This document shows positions 1 to 8,387 of a stretch of 64,000 bases of DNA, piece by piece. Numbering within the stretch: the stretch's first letter is position 1; the number at the start of each line of letters is the position of its first letter. This stretch comes from Geminicoccus sp. (GTDB lineage: Bacteria; Pseudomonadota; Alphaproteobacteria; UBA7985). A program made the position numbers and the translations under genes. The notes under the pieces are model-generated. The model made no database searches and was not told the DNA's origin. It saw only the letters and a program-made list of their open reading frames with translations. The DNA is taken from the NCBI GenBank assembly GCA_002708995.1, contig PAPT01000033.1, forward strand, positions 1 through 64,000, written 5' to 3'.

Positions 1-1
1 C

Positions 2-433
2 AAGCAGCTGGATGGCGTGGAGACCTATCACGGCATCGATGGTCTGGAGAAGTTCCTCAACCGCTCGGAAGTGCTGATCTGCCTGCTGCCCCTGACCCCC
101 GATACTGAAGGGATTCTGGGCCGGGGTACCTTCAACCGGCTGCCGCAGGGCGCTGCGGTGATCAATGCGGGTCGGGGCGGGCATATGGTCGAGGAAGACC
201 TGCTGGCAGCGCTGGACCGAGGCCGGGTCGAGGTGGCTGTGCTGGACGTGTTCCGCGAAGAGCCTCTGCCGACAGAGCACCCGCTGTGGGACCACCCGCG
301 GGTGTTCGTCACCCCGCACGTTGCGGCGGTCACAGCGCCGGAGACGGCGATCTTTGCCGTCGCGGACGCGATCGATGAACTCCGCCGCAGGCTGCCGCTG
401 AGCAATCTTGTGAGCATGGATCACGGATACTGA
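2..433 (+). CDS. 2-hydroxyacid dehydrogenase, GhrA-like (3' part)
   Basis: C-terminal part of an NAD(P)H-dependent D-2-hydroxyacid dehydrogenase of the glyoxylate/hydroxypyruvate reductase A type, cytosolic. The frame is open to the left edge, so the start lies outside the window. Visible are the end of the Rossmann domain (LLPLTPDTEGIL), the NAGRGG loop, the DVFREEPLP segment carrying the catalytic Glu, and TPHVAAVT with the catalytic His. The short tail after the His fits GhrA better than SerA. Substrate (glyoxylate, hydroxypyruvate or another 2-oxoacid) cannot be decided from this part. A repeat-family fragment follows the stop codon directly. Confidence 0.85.
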   Translation, partial: KQLDGVETYHGIDGLEKFLNRSEVLICLLPLTPDTEGILGRGTFNRLPQGAAVINAGRGGHMVEEDLLAALDRGRVEVAVLDVFREEPLPTEHPLWDHPRVFVTPHVAAVTAPETAIFAVADAIDELRRRLPLSNLVSMDHGY

Positions 434-438
434 GCGGG

Positions 439-470
439 TTGCGCCGACTTGTCCCCGACCGCGCTTCGCG
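439..470. repeat. Dispersed intergenic repeat, short copy
   Basis: These 32 bases are the exact reverse complement of positions 31916-31947 and match the ends of the copies near 11120-11145, 28265 and 34970. The segment lies between the stop codons of two convergent genes and contains a short palindrome around cgcgcttcgcg. Confidence 0.8.
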
Positions 471-487
471 CAATCAACTGCAACGCT

Positions 488-1981
488 CTAAGTCCGCCGG
501 TCGGGCTTCCACGTCCTGAGAAAGCCTGCCACCGCCCTTAGTGCGTGCGCCTCTCCCCCCGCCGGCCGGCCCGGGCGGTTGATAGGGTTCCAGCAGAACA
601 GGTCAAAGTGCGCCCAATCCGTTCCCTTGGACACGAATTTCTCCAGAAACAGCCCCGCCGTGATCGATCCCGCAAAGCCAAAACCTTCAGTGATATTGCA
701 GAGATCCGCGATGTTGCTGCGCAGGTGTTGGGCATAGGGCAGGTACAGCGGCATCGGCCAAAGCGGATCCCCGACCTCATGTCCGGCCTGCGCCAGCGCC
801 GTCGACAGCCCGTTATCCCGCCCCATCACCGGTGGCAGGTCCGGCCCCAGCGCCACCCGGGCCGACCCGGTCAGGGTCGCAAAATCGAGGATCAGGTCCG
901 GATCCTGCTCGCCCGCATAGGTCAGACAGTCCGAGAGCACCAGCCGCCCTTCCGCGTCCGTGTCGCCGACTTCAACCGTCAGCCCCTTGCGGGTCTGCAG
1001 CACGTCGCCCGGGCGGAACGATCCGGCGGACACCGCATTCTCAACCGCCCCGATCACCACCAGCAGGTTCAGGTCCGTCCCAAGCTCAAGCAGCGTCCTC
1101 GCCAGCCCCAGCGCTACAGCCGCCCCGCCCATATCCTTCTTCATGTTGCGCATGGACGAGCGCGGCTTAATGTCCAGCCCACCGGTGTCAAATACCACGC
1201 CCTTGCCCACCAGCGCCAAGGTCGGCGCCGATCGCGAACCCCTGAACCGCAGCATCAGAATACGTGGCGCCCGTGCCGGTGTCGCTCCGCGGCCCACCGC
1301 GTGGGCCGCTGGAAAACCTTCCGCGAGCATGGCATCGCCGACCACCTGCTCGAATCGCCCCCCATGCTGCTCCGCCAGCGCCTTTGCCGCCTCGGCCAGC
1401 TCCGCCGGCCCCATATCCTCAGCGGGTGTGTTCACCAGCCGGCGGGCCATGACCACCCCTTCGAGCCAGGCCGAGGTCTCCACCCGGTCGGCTGCCTTGG
1501 GCCAGACCAGCACGGCCGGCGCATCACCCTGCGGCGCCCTTGCCCTGCGACCCGCCGCCGCCGACGACGACGCGCCCGCGTCACCAGCGCCGTCCGATTT
1601 GTAACGGCGGTCGGGGCACTGGCTCAACGCCCAGCCGAAGCAGGCCTGGGTCGCCGCGCCGCGGCTGAGCCCCGCCTCATCTTCGAGCACGTACCGACCG
1701 GGCGGCAGCTTGGCCGGCAGGTGGGCAAGCCACCAGCTGTCACCGGCGTGACTGGTCGGGGAGAAATACACCGCTTCGAGGTCGCCATCCTCGCCGGGAA
1801 CGGGCAGCACCAGCCCGGCCCCCGCCAGATCGGCACCCTGACCGCGGAGCCAGCGCGCGTGCCGGTCCGGCAGGCCGCGCAGCCACGCCCGATCCGGTTC
1901 GGCGGGCAGGGCGATCAGCGGCAACGTATCTTGGGTGCGCCGGGCGGAAAAGAAAGCATCTGCGAGGGCGGGTTGATCCAT
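488..1981 (-). CDS. M17 leucyl aminopeptidase family protein
   Basis: Cytosolic metallo-aminopeptidase that removes N-terminal residues from peptides. The two-metal site of M17 enzymes is visible: VGKGVVFDTGG (about residues 258-268, metal Lys and Asp), KKDMGGAA (281-288, metal Asp) and TDAEGRL (341-347, metal Asp/Glu and catalytic Arg). The usual NTDAEGR reads DTDAEGR, a change found in other family members too. Residues 130-150 hold a low-complexity Gly/Ser/Ala/Arg linker between the N-terminal and catalytic domains. I chose the ATG at 1981; a TTG at 2005 would add eight residues. It probably represents the divergent alphaproteobacterial branch rather than classical PepA. Confidence 0.88.
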   Translation of the reverse strand: MDQPALADAFFSARRTQDTLPLIALPAEPDRAWLRGLPDRHARWLRGQGADLAGAGLVLPVPGEDGDLEAVYFSPTSHAGDSWWLAHLPAKLPPGRYVLEDEAGLSRGAATQACFGWALSQCPDRRYKSDGAGDAGASSSAAAGRRARAPQGDAPAVLVWPKAADRVETSAWLEGVVMARRLVNTPAEDMGPAELAEAAKALAEQHGGRFEQVVGDAMLAEGFPAAHAVGRGATPARAPRILMLRFRGSRSAPTLALVGKGVVFDTGGLDIKPRSSMRNMKKDMGGAAVALGLARTLLELGTDLNLLVVIGAVENAVSAGSFRPGDVLQTRKGLTVEVGDTDAEGRLVLSDCLTYAGEQDPDLILDFATLTGSARVALGPDLPPVMGRDNGLSTALAQAGHEVGDPLWPMPLYLPYAQHLRSNIADLCNITEGFGFAGSITAGLFLEKFVSKGTDWAHFDLFCWNPINRPGRPAGGEAHALRAVAGFLRTWKPDRRT

Positions 1982-2094
1982 GTCAGGGTCCGAATTGCAG
2001 TTCAATAAAGAGGGTCGAAAGGGTCAAAAAGGGTCTTCAGAAAACGGGAAACCAGCCGCTGCGGCAACGGAGTCAACGACAGCAAGCAAGCCAG

Positions 2095-2562
2095 TCAGCC
2101 CCATCCCGCCTTGCGCCGCCGCTCCATGGAGGCAGCGGGCCAGACATCGGCGGCGACATAGTTCTGGTCAAAGGCCGGCACGCCATCTGGAATCTCGATC
2201 CACGGGACCTTGTTTTCGGCCCACAGGTGCGCACCGGGTGGCAGCGACGCCGGGTCGTCGAGTGTCCCGCCCTTGACCAGTGCAATCTCGTCGTTTCCGG
2301 CGTAGTGGCTGTAGAGCGCCGAGAGGCAATCCGGGCAGCGATAAACCCAGTGCTCGCTGCCGCTGCCGGTCTGCCCGGCGTAGGCTTCGACCCGGCCCTC
2401 GGTCACCTCGAGGTAAGCGCTTTCGATGAAAATGTGGGTGACAAAGGCCGTGCCCGTGTGCCGCTTGCAGATGCTGCAGTGACAAACGTGGGTAAACATC
2501 GGCTCTTCGGTCAACGTGTAGCGTGTGGCCTTGCACGAGCAGCCACCCTGCCGTTCACTCAT
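2095..2562 (-). CDS. GFA family (CENP-V/GFA domain) protein
   Basis: Small zinc-binding protein of the GFA family (about 155 residues). Visible zinc ligands are CSCKATRY near the N-terminus, the HVCHCSICKRHTG cluster and the later YRCPDCLSALYSH pair. Members include glutathione-dependent formaldehyde-activating enzyme, but most have no proven substrate, so I give no reaction. The ATG at 2562 follows a good ribosome site (ggaagg); the open frame runs further upstream without similarity. Stands alone between two unrelated genes. Confidence 0.85.
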   Translation of the reverse strand: MSERQGGCSCKATRYTLTEEPMFTHVCHCSICKRHTGTAFVTHIFIESAYLEVTEGRVEAYAGQTGSGSEHWVYRCPDCLSALYSHYAGNDEIALVKGGTLDDPASLPPGAHLWAENKVPWIEIPDGVPAFDQNYVAADVWPAASMERRRKAGWG

Positions 2563-2882
2563 GGTCCTTCCTTCCGCAATCTTGCCGCTGAGTCTGCCTG
2601 CGATCCCCGCAAAAGTAAAAGCGGAATACACGGTACCCCCCCCCTCAGCCCAGTCCGCGCCATCCCGTTGCGGCGATATCAACGAACGCGCAGCGGCACA
2701 CCTCTGCCTGCGATTTGGGCACAAACGGTCCGGATAAGCGAGACACCTGCCTCTCAAGGACTCGGCTCTATTAGTCCTCGATCTCCCGTCTCATCTCCGC
2801 AGGTTTAGGCTTAGCATTTCGTCGGCAGTGTGTTTTTCTCAGCCGTCGGGCATTCGCCTAAATCAACAACCGAGCAAGGAGA
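2563..2882. other. Intergenic region, divergent promoters expected
   Basis: About 320 bases between the divergent GFA gene and the MFS gene. I see no convincing ORF, RNA or inverted repeat. It should hold the promoters of both neighbours. A clear ribosome site (aaggag) lies just before the MFS start. Confidence 0.5.
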
Positions 2883-4076
2883 ATGCCCGTGATCGATCGC
2901 ATGATTTGGGGGAGCCGCCTCGCTGTCATCATCTGCCTGGTCAGCTACGGATGCTGGCTGTCCTACATCCCGTGGAAGGTCGACCTGCTCGGCATCGAAT
3001 ACGACATGTTCGGCTTTGCCCTGCTGATGTTCGGGATCTTCAGCCTCGCCTCCATGCTGTTCGTCAGTCACGTGCTGCTGCCCAGCTTCGGGCCGAGGAT
3101 TACCGGGCTGGCGGTCGTGGTCTTTGCCTTTGCGCTGATCATCTGGGTGTTTGCACCGAACACCACCCTGTTCATCGTGCTCGCTGCCCCGCTCAGCCTC
3201 GCCTTTGGGGTGATCCAGCCCTCGACGCTGGCGGTGATTACCCAGGCCGAGGACCGCTCCGGGCGTCGCCTGCAGCCCCTGCACTGGGCCTCGTTCTCGG
3301 CCGGCTCGCTTTTAGGTCTGGTAATCGGCATGATCAGCCAGGCGCTAGCCATGCCGCCAGCCTTCGTGTTCGGCGGCCTGTTCGTGCTCACCATCCTCGT
3401 CGGCCTGTTCATCTTTTTCGTGCCGTTCCGCACCGTCACCTTCGATCCGATCGTCAGCCCGGGCTTCCGCCTGCCCTCGGGCCTGGTGCTGTTCCTCGGC
3501 GGGCTGGCGGCCCTGTCGATGGCGACGATTTCGATTATCCTCGATTGGTCGGCGCTGTGGCTGACCCGGGATCTCGGGCTGGCGATCGCGCTCGGCGGGA
3601 CCGGCATCATGGCCTTCAACATCGCGGAAATCATCTCGCGTCTGTTCGGCGAAGCCCTGATCAACCGCTTCGGCGAAGTGCTGGTGGCCGGCTGGGGCAT
3701 GATCTTGGGCTGTGTGATCTTTCTGGCGACAGCCCTGCTCGGGAACCCCTACATGATCGTCATCGGCTTCGGCTTCTTCGGCTTCTTCACCGCCAACTTC
3801 ATCCCCGTGCTGTTCGGGGTCGCAGCGCGCGAGGAAACCGACAACGCCGTCGCAGCGGTCAACGACGTCAATCTGCTGGCCTTCGCCGGCTTCCTGTTCG
3901 GCCCGCCGATCATTGGTTTCATCGCAAAGTCAGTCTCAATCACCGCCTGTATGATCATCCTTGGCATCGCCTGGGCGATCATTGCCGCCGCACTGATGAT
4001 GTCGCGCAAGCTGAACACCGGGGGTAGTGTGAACCAAGGCAGCGGTGGCGGCGACGGCTCCAACCAGCCCGCCTGA
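2883..4076 (+). CDS. MFS transporter
   Basis: Inner-membrane carrier of the major facilitator superfamily, 397 residues, with about twelve hydrophobic segments and a short polar Gly/Ser-rich C-terminus. The start ATG is preceded by gcaaggag at good spacing. Substrate unknown. It is followed after 35 bases by a small ABM-type gene, and the opposite-strand nitrile hydratase set lies 1.1 kb downstream. Uptake of a nitrile, amide or acid is therefore conceivable, but this is inference from neighbourhood only. Confidence 0.85.
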   Translation: MPVIDRMIWGSRLAVIICLVSYGCWLSYIPWKVDLLGIEYDMFGFALLMFGIFSLASMLFVSHVLLPSFGPRITGLAVVVFAFALIIWVFAPNTTLFIVLAAPLSLAFGVIQPSTLAVITQAEDRSGRRLQPLHWASFSAGSLLGLVIGMISQALAMPPAFVFGGLFVLTILVGLFIFFVPFRTVTFDPIVSPGFRLPSGLVLFLGGLAALSMATISIILDWSALWLTRDLGLAIALGGTGIMAFNIAEIISRLFGEALINRFGEVLVAGWGMILGCVIFLATALLGNPYMIVIGFGFFGFFTANFIPVLFGVAAREETDNAVAAVNDVNLLAFAGFLFGPPIIGFIAKSVSITACMIILGIAWAIIAAALMMSRKLNTGGSVNQGSGGGDGSNQPA

Positions 4077-4111
4077 CCCCCGATTGACAAACCAGACCGA
4101 GGACCGAAACC

Positions 4112-4522
4112 ATGACCGCAACAGTCTCTGACGGCACCAACCCCTTTATCCTGCTCGCCCGCATTACGGTCAGCCCCGGCAAGCTCAACGCCTACCTCGA
4201 TCTCGCCGCCGGTGTCGACGCCGAAGTCGAGGCCAGCGAGCCGGGCATGCTGTTCCACAACTTCGACCAGGACAGCACCGACCCGCACAAGCTGGTCTGG
4301 TCAGAAGTATACCGGCAGAGCGACGATTTCCTGTTCCACGCCGATAACCCGCCCGTGGTCGACTACGTGGGCAAGCACGCCGACCTTGCCGAAAGTTTCA
4401 CCATCGAAATCTACGGCACCGTCTCGCAGGTGGTGATCGACAAGATCAACGACCTCGGCGTCCCGCTGCAGTACTTCCCCACCACCCGCGTGGGCTTCGT
4501 CCGAAGCGAGCGCTTCGCCTGA
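4112..4522 (+). CDS. Putative quinol monooxygenase, ABM domain
   Basis: 136-residue protein with the antibiotic biosynthesis monooxygenase (dimeric alpha/beta barrel) pattern: an N-terminal strand (ILLARITVSPGK), a helix, then a strand ending in SEVYRQSDDFLFH. Family members such as YgiN act on quinols or degrade small aromatics without cofactors, but many are uncharacterised. Lies 35 bases behind the MFS gene and is probably cotranscribed with it. No signal peptide. Confidence 0.7.
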   Translation: MTATVSDGTNPFILLARITVSPGKLNAYLDLAAGVDAEVEASEPGMLFHNFDQDSTDPHKLVWSEVYRQSDDFLFHADNPPVVDYVGKHADLAESFTIEIYGTVSQVVIDKINDLGVPLQYFPTTRVGFVRSERFA

Positions 4523-4642
4523 GCATGTGGCCGAAAAGCTGGCCGTCGGGGCCGGCTCAGGACGCTTGACGAACCCGAGCACGCGGTTAGCCTCGTCCCG
4601 ACACGTCCTGCCACCGTTTGTTTGCATTGGGGTACCGCCACC

Positions 4643-5128
4643 ATGACCACGCCTGAAGACCGTATCGCCGCCCTGGGCCTGCAACTGCCCGCCCCGATCA
4701 AGCTCGAACCGGGGATGAAACTGCCGTTTTTCTTCATCAATGTCCGGGGCAACCGCGCTTTGATTTCCGGCCACCCAAGGCAAAGCGCGGAGGGAGCGAT
4801 CAATGGCCCCTTCGCCACGCTCGGCGCCGATATGACCACGCAGGAAGGCTACGACGCCGCGCGCGACATCGCCCTCTCAGCTTTGGCCAACCTCAAGGCC
4901 GAAATCGGCGAGCTGTCGCGGGTCAGCGGCTGGGTGCGGGTCTTTGGCATGGTGGCCTCGACCCCGCAGTTCACCGAGCAGCACCTCGTGGTCAATGGCT
5001 TCAGCGACCTGATCCTCGAAGCCTTCGGGCCAGACGTGGGCCGCCACGCGCGCTCGGCCATCGGGGTCGCGGCCCTGCCCATGGGTTTTGCGATTGAAGT
5101 CGAGGGCGAGGTCCTGCTTGACGGCTGA
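4643..5128 (+). CDS. RidA-like (YjgF/UK114) family protein
   Basis: 161 residues from the ATG at 4643; an upstream TTG at 4622 would add seven residues without similarity. The sequence follows the larger RidA-like subgroup: FFINVRGNRALISGHPRQ near the N-terminus, then LANLKAEIGELSRV and a middle strand WVRVFGMVAST, ending in AIGVAALPMGFAIEVEGEV. RidA proteins deaminate reactive enamine/imine intermediates; the archetypal catalytic Arg near the C-terminus is not evident here, so a different activity is possible. It converges on the nitrile hydratase operon (45-base gap). Confidence 0.75.
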   Translation: MTTPEDRIAALGLQLPAPIKLEPGMKLPFFFINVRGNRALISGHPRQSAEGAINGPFATLGADMTTQEGYDAARDIALSALANLKAEIGELSRVSGWVRVFGMVASTPQFTEQHLVVNGFSDLILEAFGPDVGRHARSAIGVAALPMGFAIEVEGEVLLDG

Positions 5129-5173
5129 GGCGCGGGTCGTCCCCCGTCAGCCGAATACCGCTTTACCGTAGTC

Positions 5174-5812
5174 TCAGACTTCGGCAACTCCGATCAGGCC
5201 GTTGCGGGTGACGAGGTCGGCCAGCGCGGCTTCGGACAGGCCATCCGTGCCCGCCGGCCGCTTCGGCAGGATCATATAGCGCATGTCGGCGGTGGAATCG
5301 TGCACCCGGACCTCACGGTCAGCACCAATCGACGTGCCGAACTCTTCGAGCACCGAGCGCGGATCCCGCACCACCCGGCCGCGGTAGGCCTTGGACTTGT
5401 ACCACTCTGGCGACGGGCCCAGCAGGCTCACGGGGTAGCAGGAACAGAGGGTGCAGACGACGACGTTGTGCACCGCGTCGGTGTTCTCCAGCACCACCAG
5501 CGGCGTGCCCTTCATATCAAAACCAGCATCCAGCGCCGCCTTGGCACCGTCATCGAGCAGCGCCGCCTTGAACGCCGGATCCTGCCACGCGCGGGCCACA
5601 AGCCTCGCCCCGTTGCGGTCCGAGCGGGTTTCCATCAGGTCGAGCTGCGCCTGTACGTCAGCCGCCGTGAAGATACCCTTTTCGATCAGCACCAGCCGCA
5701 GCGCATCTGCCAGCAGCGCGGTGTCCGAATTCGACGTATCCTCGGCCTCGATCGCGCTGTGATCATGGTCGTGATCGTGGGAATGATCCTGTCCTGCTGG
5801 GGTCATGGTCAT
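5174..5812 (-). CDS. nthA: Nitrile hydratase alpha subunit, cobalt type
   Basis: Catalytic subunit that hydrates nitriles to amides, cytosolic. The metal-claw motif VCTLCSC lies at residues 119-125; Thr between the first Cys and Leu marks the cobalt type (iron enzymes have Ser). The next residues YPVSLLGPSPEWYK are also typical. The N-terminus is rich in His/Asp (HDHDHDH, residues 12-18), which may help load metal. The start overlaps the stop of the upstream beta-like gene (ATGA), so translation is coupled. The motif is shared with thiocyanate hydrolase gamma, which also has two small partner subunits, so substrate is open. Confidence 0.9.
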   Translation of the reverse strand: MTMTPAGQDHSHDHDHDHSAIEAEDTSNSDTALLADALRLVLIEKGIFTAADVQAQLDLMETRSDRNGARLVARAWQDPAFKAALLDDGAKAALDAGFDMKGTPLVVLENTDAVHNVVVCTLCSCYPVSLLGPSPEWYKSKAYRGRVVRDPRSVLEEFGTSIGADREVRVHDSTADMRYMILPKRPAGTDGLSEAALADLVTRNGLIGVAEV

Positions 5813-6114
5813 GTCCTCGCTGCCTTCAGCCAGTGCTGGTAAATTTCGATTTCGATGGTGTCGGCGGCGGGGCCGACGTAGTCGGGCCAGACCTCGGCCT
5901 GTCGAAATCGGACGCGGTACAGCGGCTGGGGCGGGCTACCGTCTCCGCCATAGGCCAGCGTTTCGGGATTGCCGAACACACCGCACAGCCGCTCGACCTC
6001 GCCGCTGTGGCCACGGCAGTAGACCGGCGCGCGCATATGCCCGCTCAACCCGGTCTCGGCGGCCAGATCTCGGACCGTGACCCGGTCGCCGACGTCAAAC
6101 TGCGCCGCCGTCAT
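5809..6114 (-). CDS. Nitrile hydratase beta subunit, C-terminal half as separate protein
   Basis: 101 residues matching the C-terminal SH3-like domain of nitrile hydratase beta: FDVGDRVTVRDL, HMRAPVYCRGHSGEVERLCG, then the strand YRVRFRQAEVW with the C-terminal HW. It overlaps both neighbours by four bases (ATGA at each end), so the three genes form a tightly coupled unit in the order beta-N, beta-C, alpha. In classical enzymes this domain is fused to the N-terminal half. Separate halves are known from thiocyanate hydrolase and the toyocamycin nitrile hydratase. Confidence 0.88.
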   Translation of the reverse strand: MTAAQFDVGDRVTVRDLAAETGLSGHMRAPVYCRGHSGEVERLCGVFGNPETLAYGGDGSPPQPLYRVRFRQAEVWPDYVGPAADTIEIEIYQHWLKAART

Positions 6115-6434
6115 TCGGCCAGTCCCCGCTCGGCGCGCAGCGCAGCAATCCTCGCGTCGAGCTCGTCCCGGGTCAGCACACCCTTTTCAACCATGATCTT
6201 GGCCAGCGATCGCGCCCATTTGCCGTAGTAGGGTTCGGCGTTGTAAGTGGCCTCGCCCAGCGTCTCGATCCCGCGACGCAACTCGTCGACCCGCATCAGC
6301 GCAACGTCGGGCGAAGACAGCAGCCGCATCATGGCATCGACCCGCTTCTCCCACAGCTGATACTCGCCATCGATCATCAGCACGGGGCCGAAGTGATCGC
6401 CACCGACGTCGTGATAGGCCTTGGTCTTGGTCAT
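6111..6434 (-). CDS. Nitrile hydratase beta subunit, N-terminal half as separate protein
   Basis: 107 residues corresponding to the N-terminal helical part of nitrile hydratase beta: the opening HDVGGDHFGP replaces the usual HDMGG..GFG, followed by WEKRVDAMM, then RRGIETL, YNAEPYYGKWARSL and a coil-rich ELDARIAALRAERG end. First gene of the three-gene hydratase operon; its stop overlaps the start of the C-terminal half. No gene for a separate activator or cobalt chaperone is visible nearby. Confidence 0.88.
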   Translation of the reverse strand: MTKTKAYHDVGGDHFGPVLMIDGEYQLWEKRVDAMMRLLSSPDVALMRVDELRRGIETLGEATYNAEPYYGKWARSLAKIMVEKGVLTRDELDARIAALRAERGLAE

Positions 6435-6582
6435 ATGCCCGCACTCCTGCTCTCTCCGCGAGGGGATTTGTCGTCGGAGAATAGCAGGGCGCGGGGCGGG
6501 AGCAACGACCGACTGGGGGCCCTTACCCTCAGCGGTCCTGCGCTACCATCTGGTGACGGTGACGGGCCTTGGGGTGACGGGC

Positions 6583-6915
6583 CTACGAACGGCTGTCGTA
6601 CACGAGCCGAGGCATCGGGGGCGGCGGGGCCGAAGCGTCAAGGCCATGGACGTCGAGCGCGAAGGCGGCAAAATCGTCGTCCATGGTCTGCATGATCTGA
6701 CCAAAGCCGGCGATCGGATCGTCGCCGTCGTAGGTGAGGATCACAAAGTCACCTATCGGCGTTTCCTGCAGGAAGGTGCGCTCGTGCAGGCCAGCATTTT
6801 CACGGACAACATCGAAATCGGGTTTGGCGGCGGGGCTGTTGATCTCTTCGATCATCTTCAGCCACTTGTCTTTCTTGCCAGGCAAAATCGGCATTACCAT
6901 TGCTAGGGCAGCCAT
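6583..6915 (-). CDS. Conserved small protein of unknown function
   Basis: 110 residues with the pattern of a small ferredoxin-like/dimeric alpha-beta domain: an opening strand (MAALAMVMPILPGK), a helix, a conserved HERTFLQETPIGDFVILTY core and the end LDVHGLDAS followed by a Pro run. I recognise the general type (small actinobacterial and proteobacterial proteins of unknown role) but no function. It lies 148 bases upstream of the hydratase genes on the same strand and could be the first gene of that transcript. Confidence 0.6.
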   Translation of the reverse strand: MAALAMVMPILPGKKDKWLKMIEEINSPAAKPDFDVVRENAGLHERTFLQETPIGDFVILTYDGDDPIAGFGQIMQTMDDDFAAFALDVHGLDASAPPPPMPRLVYDSRS

Positions 6916-7087
6916 TGTGCTTCTCCTGTTCTGGGGTGTCGCTGCGGTCGTCCACCTTTGCCGGCAGGGAAAACAGGACGGTGCGCGGCGATGAACTGCT
7001 CCAGACTAACCTAGTGTATTAGAACTACCGAATTGAATGTTGTCTCAGGTTCAGAAAGATGTCTGACGCTGAAAGCCTCACCCGGGT

Positions 7088-7288
7088 TTAATAGTGCGGC
7101 GGCGGGGCTTCATCCGCTGCGCTGCCGGGGGTCTCGACCTCCTGCGCCTGCACCGAGCTGAGGTGTCGGACTTCGGCGAGCAGGCGATCGATCACACGCT
7201 GCTGCTTCGCCACGGCGTCGCTGAGTTCGTTGAGCGCGGCTTCCTGATGCTCGAGACGGATTTCGAGTTCGACAATGGCTTGGGTCAT
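7088..7288 (-). CDS. slyX: SlyX family protein
   Basis: 66-residue coiled-coil protein. The SlyX pattern is clear: ELEIRLEHQEAALNELSDAV, then QQRVIDRLLAEVRHL, and the characteristic C-terminal PPPHY. The function of SlyX is not established. Monocistronic as far as can be seen. Confidence 0.9.
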   Translation of the reverse strand: MTQAIVELEIRLEHQEAALNELSDAVAKQQRVIDRLLAEVRHLSSVQAQEVETPGSAADEAPPPHY

Positions 7289-7412
7289 GCGGTCCTGCCC
7301 ATAGTTGCAGAGGGTTCAGAAAGTTCAGGACCAGACTAAAGCCCAAGGCTGGCGGTCAGACCAGCCCTCGCTTGTTCTCGGATCGAACTCGCCGGCCGAT
7401 CATGGCAATGCG

Positions 7413-7826
7413 TCAAGTGAGGATTAACGCAGCTTCGGCGATCACAAAGTGGCCGCTTGTGTTTGTCGTGACCTCAAGTGAGCCAGTCGGTACGCCTTGA
7501 ATAAGGAATTTCACGTTGTCAGAGGCATTCACTCGCGTCCCACTACCACCCCCGGTTTGGGTGAAGGTTACATCAGCTGTGTTGCTATAGAGCTGCAGCA
7601 CGATGGTGTCGCCGTCCAAGGGGTCAAAATTGATAATGGTGACAGTTGCACCGGAAGAGGCAACGGATCCCTCAAAGGTGACCGTATCGATGGCGGAATC
7701 ATCGCCGAGATCGAGATCAACTGTGGCCGTGGACGAAGCGCCGGTGCTGTGGGCAGCACACTCAGTCGCCACTCTGGTGCGCGACCAGCAATTGATGGTT
7801 CTTGCTTTAACTGCGAGAGGAGGAAA
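7413..7826 (-). pseudogene. Remnant of a large surface/RTX-type protein C-terminus
   Basis: An open frame of about 130 codons directly after the 3' end of tRNA-Ser on the same strand. From about VDLDLGDDSAIDTVTF to the end SGHFVIAEAALILT it resembles the C-terminal repeats of large secreted calcium-binding or adhesin-like proteins. There is no plausible start: the frame simply runs up through the tRNA. It is best read as the 3' end of a bigger gene whose 5' part has been lost. Confidence 0.5.
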
Positions 7827-7916
7827 TGGCGGTGAGGGTGGGATTCGAACCCACGATAGAGTTTCCCCTATACCCGCGTTCCAGGCGAGCGCCTTAAGCC
7901 ACTCGGCCACCTCACC
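7827..7916 (-). tRNA. tRNA-Ser (GGA)
   Basis: 90 nucleotides including an encoded CCA. Acceptor stem GGTGAGG/CCTCACC, D arm GCCGAGTGGCTTAAGGC, anticodon loop CTGGAAC (anticodon GGA, reads UCC/UCU), a long class II variable arm and the T arm GTGGG-TTCGAAT-CCCAC are all present. Discriminator G as expected for serine. Confidence 0.97.
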
Positions 7917-8024
7917 GCGTGAGCCTTTGGTTAGACAATTAACCCGCCTCGCGCAATGCCTCGTGGCCTGTATTACCCCTGCCATTGTTGTATAGCTCTT
8001 CTCGCAGACCATAACGGAGCAACT

Positions 8025-8288
8025 ATGCGACTCATCATCTGGACTTTGGGCAGTGTTTTTATGGCCATCGGCGTCGTGCAGCTGGTCATCGAGGGCATGT
8101 TTGCCGCCTTTGGCGGCTCATGGACACGGCTGCTGACCCTGCGTGATTTGTCGGCCCTGCTGGCCGGACCCGGCTCGGGTGACTGGATGGCGGATGGGTT
8201 TGGATCCATGCCGCCGTGGATCTTTGCCGGGCTAATCGGTGCTGTTCTGCTCTATCTGGGTCGATACCGGCGACGGCGCCGGCCCTGA
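8025..8288 (+). CDS. Small membrane protein of unknown function
   Basis: 87 residues from the ATG at 8025, preceded by cggagc. Two hydrophobic segments (residues about 3-30 and 67-80) separated by a short Trp/Gly-rich loop, ending in a basic tail (RYRRRRRP) that would sit in the cytoplasm. No family recognised. It lies between tRNA-Ser and the end of lepA, convergent with lepA. Confidence 0.65.
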   Translation: MRLIIWTLGSVFMAIGVVQLVIEGMFAAFGGSWTRLLTLRDLSALLAGPGSGDWMADGFGSMPPWIFAGLIGAVLLYLGRYRRRRRP

Positions 8289-8387
8289 AGGCACAAAACC
8301 GAAGCCTGAAGGCAGAAACGGGCTGCGCTGGACTGGGCTGGATTCGCGTCAGGCCGACTGATATCAGCCCTACGCGGTCAAGCCACC

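Noticed and set aside
545-2008. Long open frame opposite the M17 aminopeptidase
   Set aside because: Arg/Pro/Gln-rich composition without domain; a by-product of GC-rich codons on the other strand.
5174-6434. Thiocyanate hydrolase as a firm call
   Set aside because: The split beta and CTLCSC motif fit, but they are shared with toyocamycin-type nitrile hydratase; the sequence alone cannot decide the substrate.
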